From Bryobacteraceae bacterium (GTDB lineage Bacteria; Acidobacteriota; Terriglobia; Bryobacterales; Bryobacteraceae): 15,796 nucleotides of DNA. Shown here piece after piece: positions 14,054 to 15,796 of this stretch. Made by a program: the position numbers and the translations under genes. Numbering within the stretch: position 1 is the stretch's first letter; each line of letters starts with the position of its first letter. The notes beneath the pieces are model-generated. The model searched no databases, was not told the DNA's origin, and worked only from the letters and a program-made list of their open reading frames with translations. The stretch lies in contig JASHWA010000285.1 of NCBI GenBank assembly GCA_030044325.1, forward strand, positions 1 to 15,796. Reading direction: 5' to 3'.

Positions 14054-15367
14054 CTCATGGCTGGGGCGAACCGCGCCGGGTACTTGCTGGTGGGTGGACA
14101 AAGCTCCCGCATGGGTCGCGACAAAGCGCTGCTCCCGATCGAGGGCGGGCAGACGTTCCTCGAACATATCTCCTCCGAAATCCAAAAATCCGCCGGATCG
14201 GTCAAGCTGATCGGCGACTACAAGAAATACTCCCTGCCCGGCTACCGCGACGTCATGCCGGGGAACGGGCCGCTGGGAGGGGTTTTTACCGCGCTCCATT
14301 ACACTCCCGCCAAATGGAACCTGATCGTCGCCTGCGACATGCCGTTCGTCACGGCGGAACTGTTCGAATCGCTGTTTGCGGCGGCCGAAGCCGGCGATTT
14401 CGACTGCATCGCTGCCGGACACGACGGCCAAATCGAGCCGCTGTGCGCGGTCTACCATAACCGCTGCGCCGAGGCCGCGCTCTCCGCGATTGAGCGCAAG
14501 TCGCTCAAAATGCACGATTTTGTTTCGGGATTGAAGACGTTTGTACAGCATATTGAGAAGCTCCCGGCGCTCGCCAACATCAATACACCGGCGGACCTTG
14601 CCGCGGCGAATGGAAGCGCCAAGAGATCGGATACCTCGCATTACATCGAGTTCCGTAACGTATATAAGACGTTCGATCAGCCGGTTTTAGTCGACGTGAG
14701 CTTTCACGTCGATCCCGGCGAGACGCTGGCGATCATCGGGCGAAGCGGCGTGGGTAAGTCGGTGACGCTGGGCCACATCATGGGATTTATCAAGCCCACG
14801 CGAGGGCGTGTTTTCGTGAGCTATCTGGACATCACGGACATGGAGGAAGCCGAGCTGCGCAAGATTCGCAAAAAAGTGACCATGGTTTTTCAATCGGGCG
14901 CGCTGTTCGATTCGCTCACGGTGGGCGAAAATATCCTGTTTTCGCTGGAGTTGCGCGACGATTATAACGAGCAAAACAAGGAAGACGTGGTCGACGGGCT
15001 GCTCCAGATGGTGGATCTCGCCGAATACAAGGATCATTACCCATCCGATCTTTCGACCGGGTATAAACGCGCGGTCGCGATCGCGCGGGCGCTCGCCGCG
15101 CAGCCCGAATGCATCCTGTACGACGAGCCGACCACCATGGTGGACCCGATCATGTCGGATCACATCGGCAATCTGATGCTGCGTCTGAAAAATCAATTGC
15201 GTTTGACCAGCGTAGTGGTGACGCACGACCTGGATCTGATGTACAAAGTGGCGGATCGGGTGGTGTTCCTGTCGGAGGGGCGGTCGATTTTCTTCGGCCC
15301 GCTCGCCGATCTCGAAAAATCGACGGATCCGAACATCCAGGAGTTTCTGGCGATGGACAGAGTTTAG
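14024..15367 (+). CDS. Fusion of MobA-type guanylyltransferase and MlaF-type ABC ATPase
   Basis: One open frame of 447 residues joins two families. Residues 18-195 match molybdenum cofactor guanylyltransferase MobA: YLLVGGQSSRMGRDKALLP (20-38), GNGPLGGVFTAL (80-91), VACDMPFV (102-109), IEPLCAVYHNRC (137-148) and NINTPADLA (185-193). Residues 207-447 are a complete ABC ATPase: Walker A GRSGVGKS (239-246), Q-loop Gln290 in VFQSGALFDSLTV, signature LSTGY (343-347), Walker B CILYDEP (363-369) and His401. The SGALFDSLTV stretch is typical of MlaF, the ATPase of MCE-type lipid or toluene-tolerance transporters. No ATG, GTG or TTG lies near the junction (about 14609-14642), so separate translation is unlikely. 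ATG 14057 is another start. No MlaE or MlaD gene is adjacent. Confidence 0.85.
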   Translation: MPAEDIRYHHLMAGANRAGYLLVGGQSSRMGRDKALLPIEGGQTFLEHISSEIQKSAGSVKLIGDYKKYSLPGYRDVMPGNGPLGGVFTALHYTPAKWNLIVACDMPFVTAELFESLFAAAEAGDFDCIAAGHDGQIEPLCAVYHNRCAEAALSAIERKSLKMHDFVSGLKTFVQHIEKLPALANINTPADLAAANGSAKRSDTSHYIEFRNVYKTFDQPVLVDVSFHVDPGETLAIIGRSGVGKSVTLGHIMGFIKPTRGRVFVSYLDITDMEEAELRKIRKKVTMVFQSGALFDSLTVGENILFSLELRDDYNEQNKEDVVDGLLQMVDLAEYKDHYPSDLSTGYKRAVAIARALAAQPECILYDEPTTMVDPIMSDHIGNLMLRLKNQLRLTSVVVTHDLDLMYKVADRVVFLSEGRSIFFGPLADLEKSTDPNIQEFLAMDRV

Positions 15368-15384
15368 GGCCGGCGCAAGGCCAT

Positions 15385-15428
15385 GCGTCCCCAAGAGTGG
15401 GGACGCGGCGCGCACGAGTGCGCGCGCC
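15385..15428. repeat. Tandem GC-rich hairpins before the S9 peptidase gene
   Basis: Two stem-loops stand back to back in the 95-base gap: gcgtcccc at 15385-15392 with ggggacgc at 15399-15406 (8 bp perfect, loop aagagt), and gcgcgca at 15408-15414 with tgcgcgc at 15419-15425 (7 bp, loop cgag). No T-run follows either stem. They could act as a non-canonical terminator for the MobA-ABC gene or be a palindromic repeat. They leave the ribosome binding site of the next gene unpaired. Confidence 0.55.
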
Positions 15429-15445
15429 ACAAAGACAGCGTTGGC

Positions 15446-15453
15446 AGAAGGAG
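15446..15453 (+). promoter_or_regulatory. Strong ribosome binding site of the S9 peptidase gene
   Basis: AGAAGGAG ends nine bases before ATG 15463. It is the best Shine-Dalgarno match in the window, where most other genes have weak or no matches, and it fixes the start of the last gene. Confidence 0.85.
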
Positions 15454-15462
15454 TTTCAATCA

Positions 15463-15796
15463 ATGAAAGCTCTGGTTTTCGCAATCGCGGCGGTCGGGCT
15501 TTATGCGCAGACGCCGACCATCGATCAGTCGCTGAATCTCAAAACCGCGGGGGCTCCGCGCATTTCCCCGGACGGCCGCTTCATCGCCTACGCGGTTTCG
15601 GAAACCAACTGGGACGAAAATTCCTTCGATACGCAGATCTGGATGGCGATGACGGCGACGGGCGAGCAGTACCAGCTCACGCATTCGAAAAAATCTTCGA
15701 GCGACCCGCGCTGGTCGCCGGATTCCAAGCGCCTGGCGTTTCTTTCCGATCGCGACGGATCGAAGCAGATCTACGTGATCTCTCCGGCCGGGGGCG
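15463..15796 (+). CDS. Secreted S9 family (prolyl oligopeptidase type) peptidase, 5' end only
   Basis: The frame runs open from ATG 15463 to the window edge, giving 111 residues. The first 16 (MKALVFAIAAVGLYAQ) form a short signal peptide ending in AQ. Then TolB/DPP-IV-like propeller blades begin: GAPRISPDGRFIAYAVS (about 30-46) and DPRWSPDSKRLAFLSDRDGS (about 80-99). This layout is typical of secreted S9 peptidases such as acylaminoacyl or dipeptidyl peptidases, whose Ser-Asp-His catalytic domain follows the propeller and lies outside this window. A TolB-like protein without peptidase domain is therefore not excluded. Peptide scavenging in the periplasm or outside the cell is the likely role. 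Confidence 0.8.
   Translation, partial: MKALVFAIAAVGLYAQTPTIDQSLNLKTAGAPRISPDGRFIAYAVSETNWDENSFDTQIWMAMTATGEQYQLTHSKKSSSDPRWSPDSKRLAFLSDRDGSKQIYVISPAGG

Noticed and set aside
14054..14641. N-terminal extension of the transglycosylase to residue length 439
   Set aside because: This part is antisense to the MobA domain, has no domain pattern and would bury the signal peptide 200 residues inside.

Overview
The window is GC-rich and densely coded. It has no rRNA, tRNA, CRISPR array or recognisable insertion sequence. The mix of proteins suggests a soil-type Acidobacteriota of the Bryobacterales/Solibacteraceae kind: secreted YncE-type phosphoesterase, long bacterial GH57 enzyme, many signal peptides, an S9 peptidase, weak Shine-Dalgarno sequences and GC-rich palindromic intergenic elements. 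That assignment is inference from gene style; no taxonomic marker is present.

Left part (1-7069): the 3' end of a hydroxypyruvate-isomerase-like gene, a structured non-coding stretch (about 237-420) and a small PilZ protein, all on +. Facing them on - are nadE, a secreted beta-propeller/phosphoesterase and a GH57 alpha-glucan enzyme, read from 7069 down to 855. The GH57 leader holds a large inverted repeat that would bury its ribosome binding site.

Middle part (7138-11808, +): four closely spaced genes encode a two-TM protein with an external propeller-like domain and a cytoplasmic SIR2-like domain, a class I methyltransferase, a NarL-type histidine kinase without a neighbouring regulator, and a propeller-fold lipoprotein. 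The SIR2 gene diverges from NAD+ synthetase across only 68 bases. Its expected catalytic histidine is a tyrosine, so it may be a membrane NAD-nucleotide sensor rather than an NADase. This is the strongest candidate here for something undescribed.

Right part: a cell-wall pair on - (lytic transglycosylase overlapping an AMIN/Amidase_3 amidase by 29 bases) is followed divergently on + by one continuous reading frame joining a MobA-type guanylyltransferase to an MlaF-type ABC ATPase, an unexpected fusion. The start of a secreted S9 peptidase with a clear ribosome binding site closes the window.
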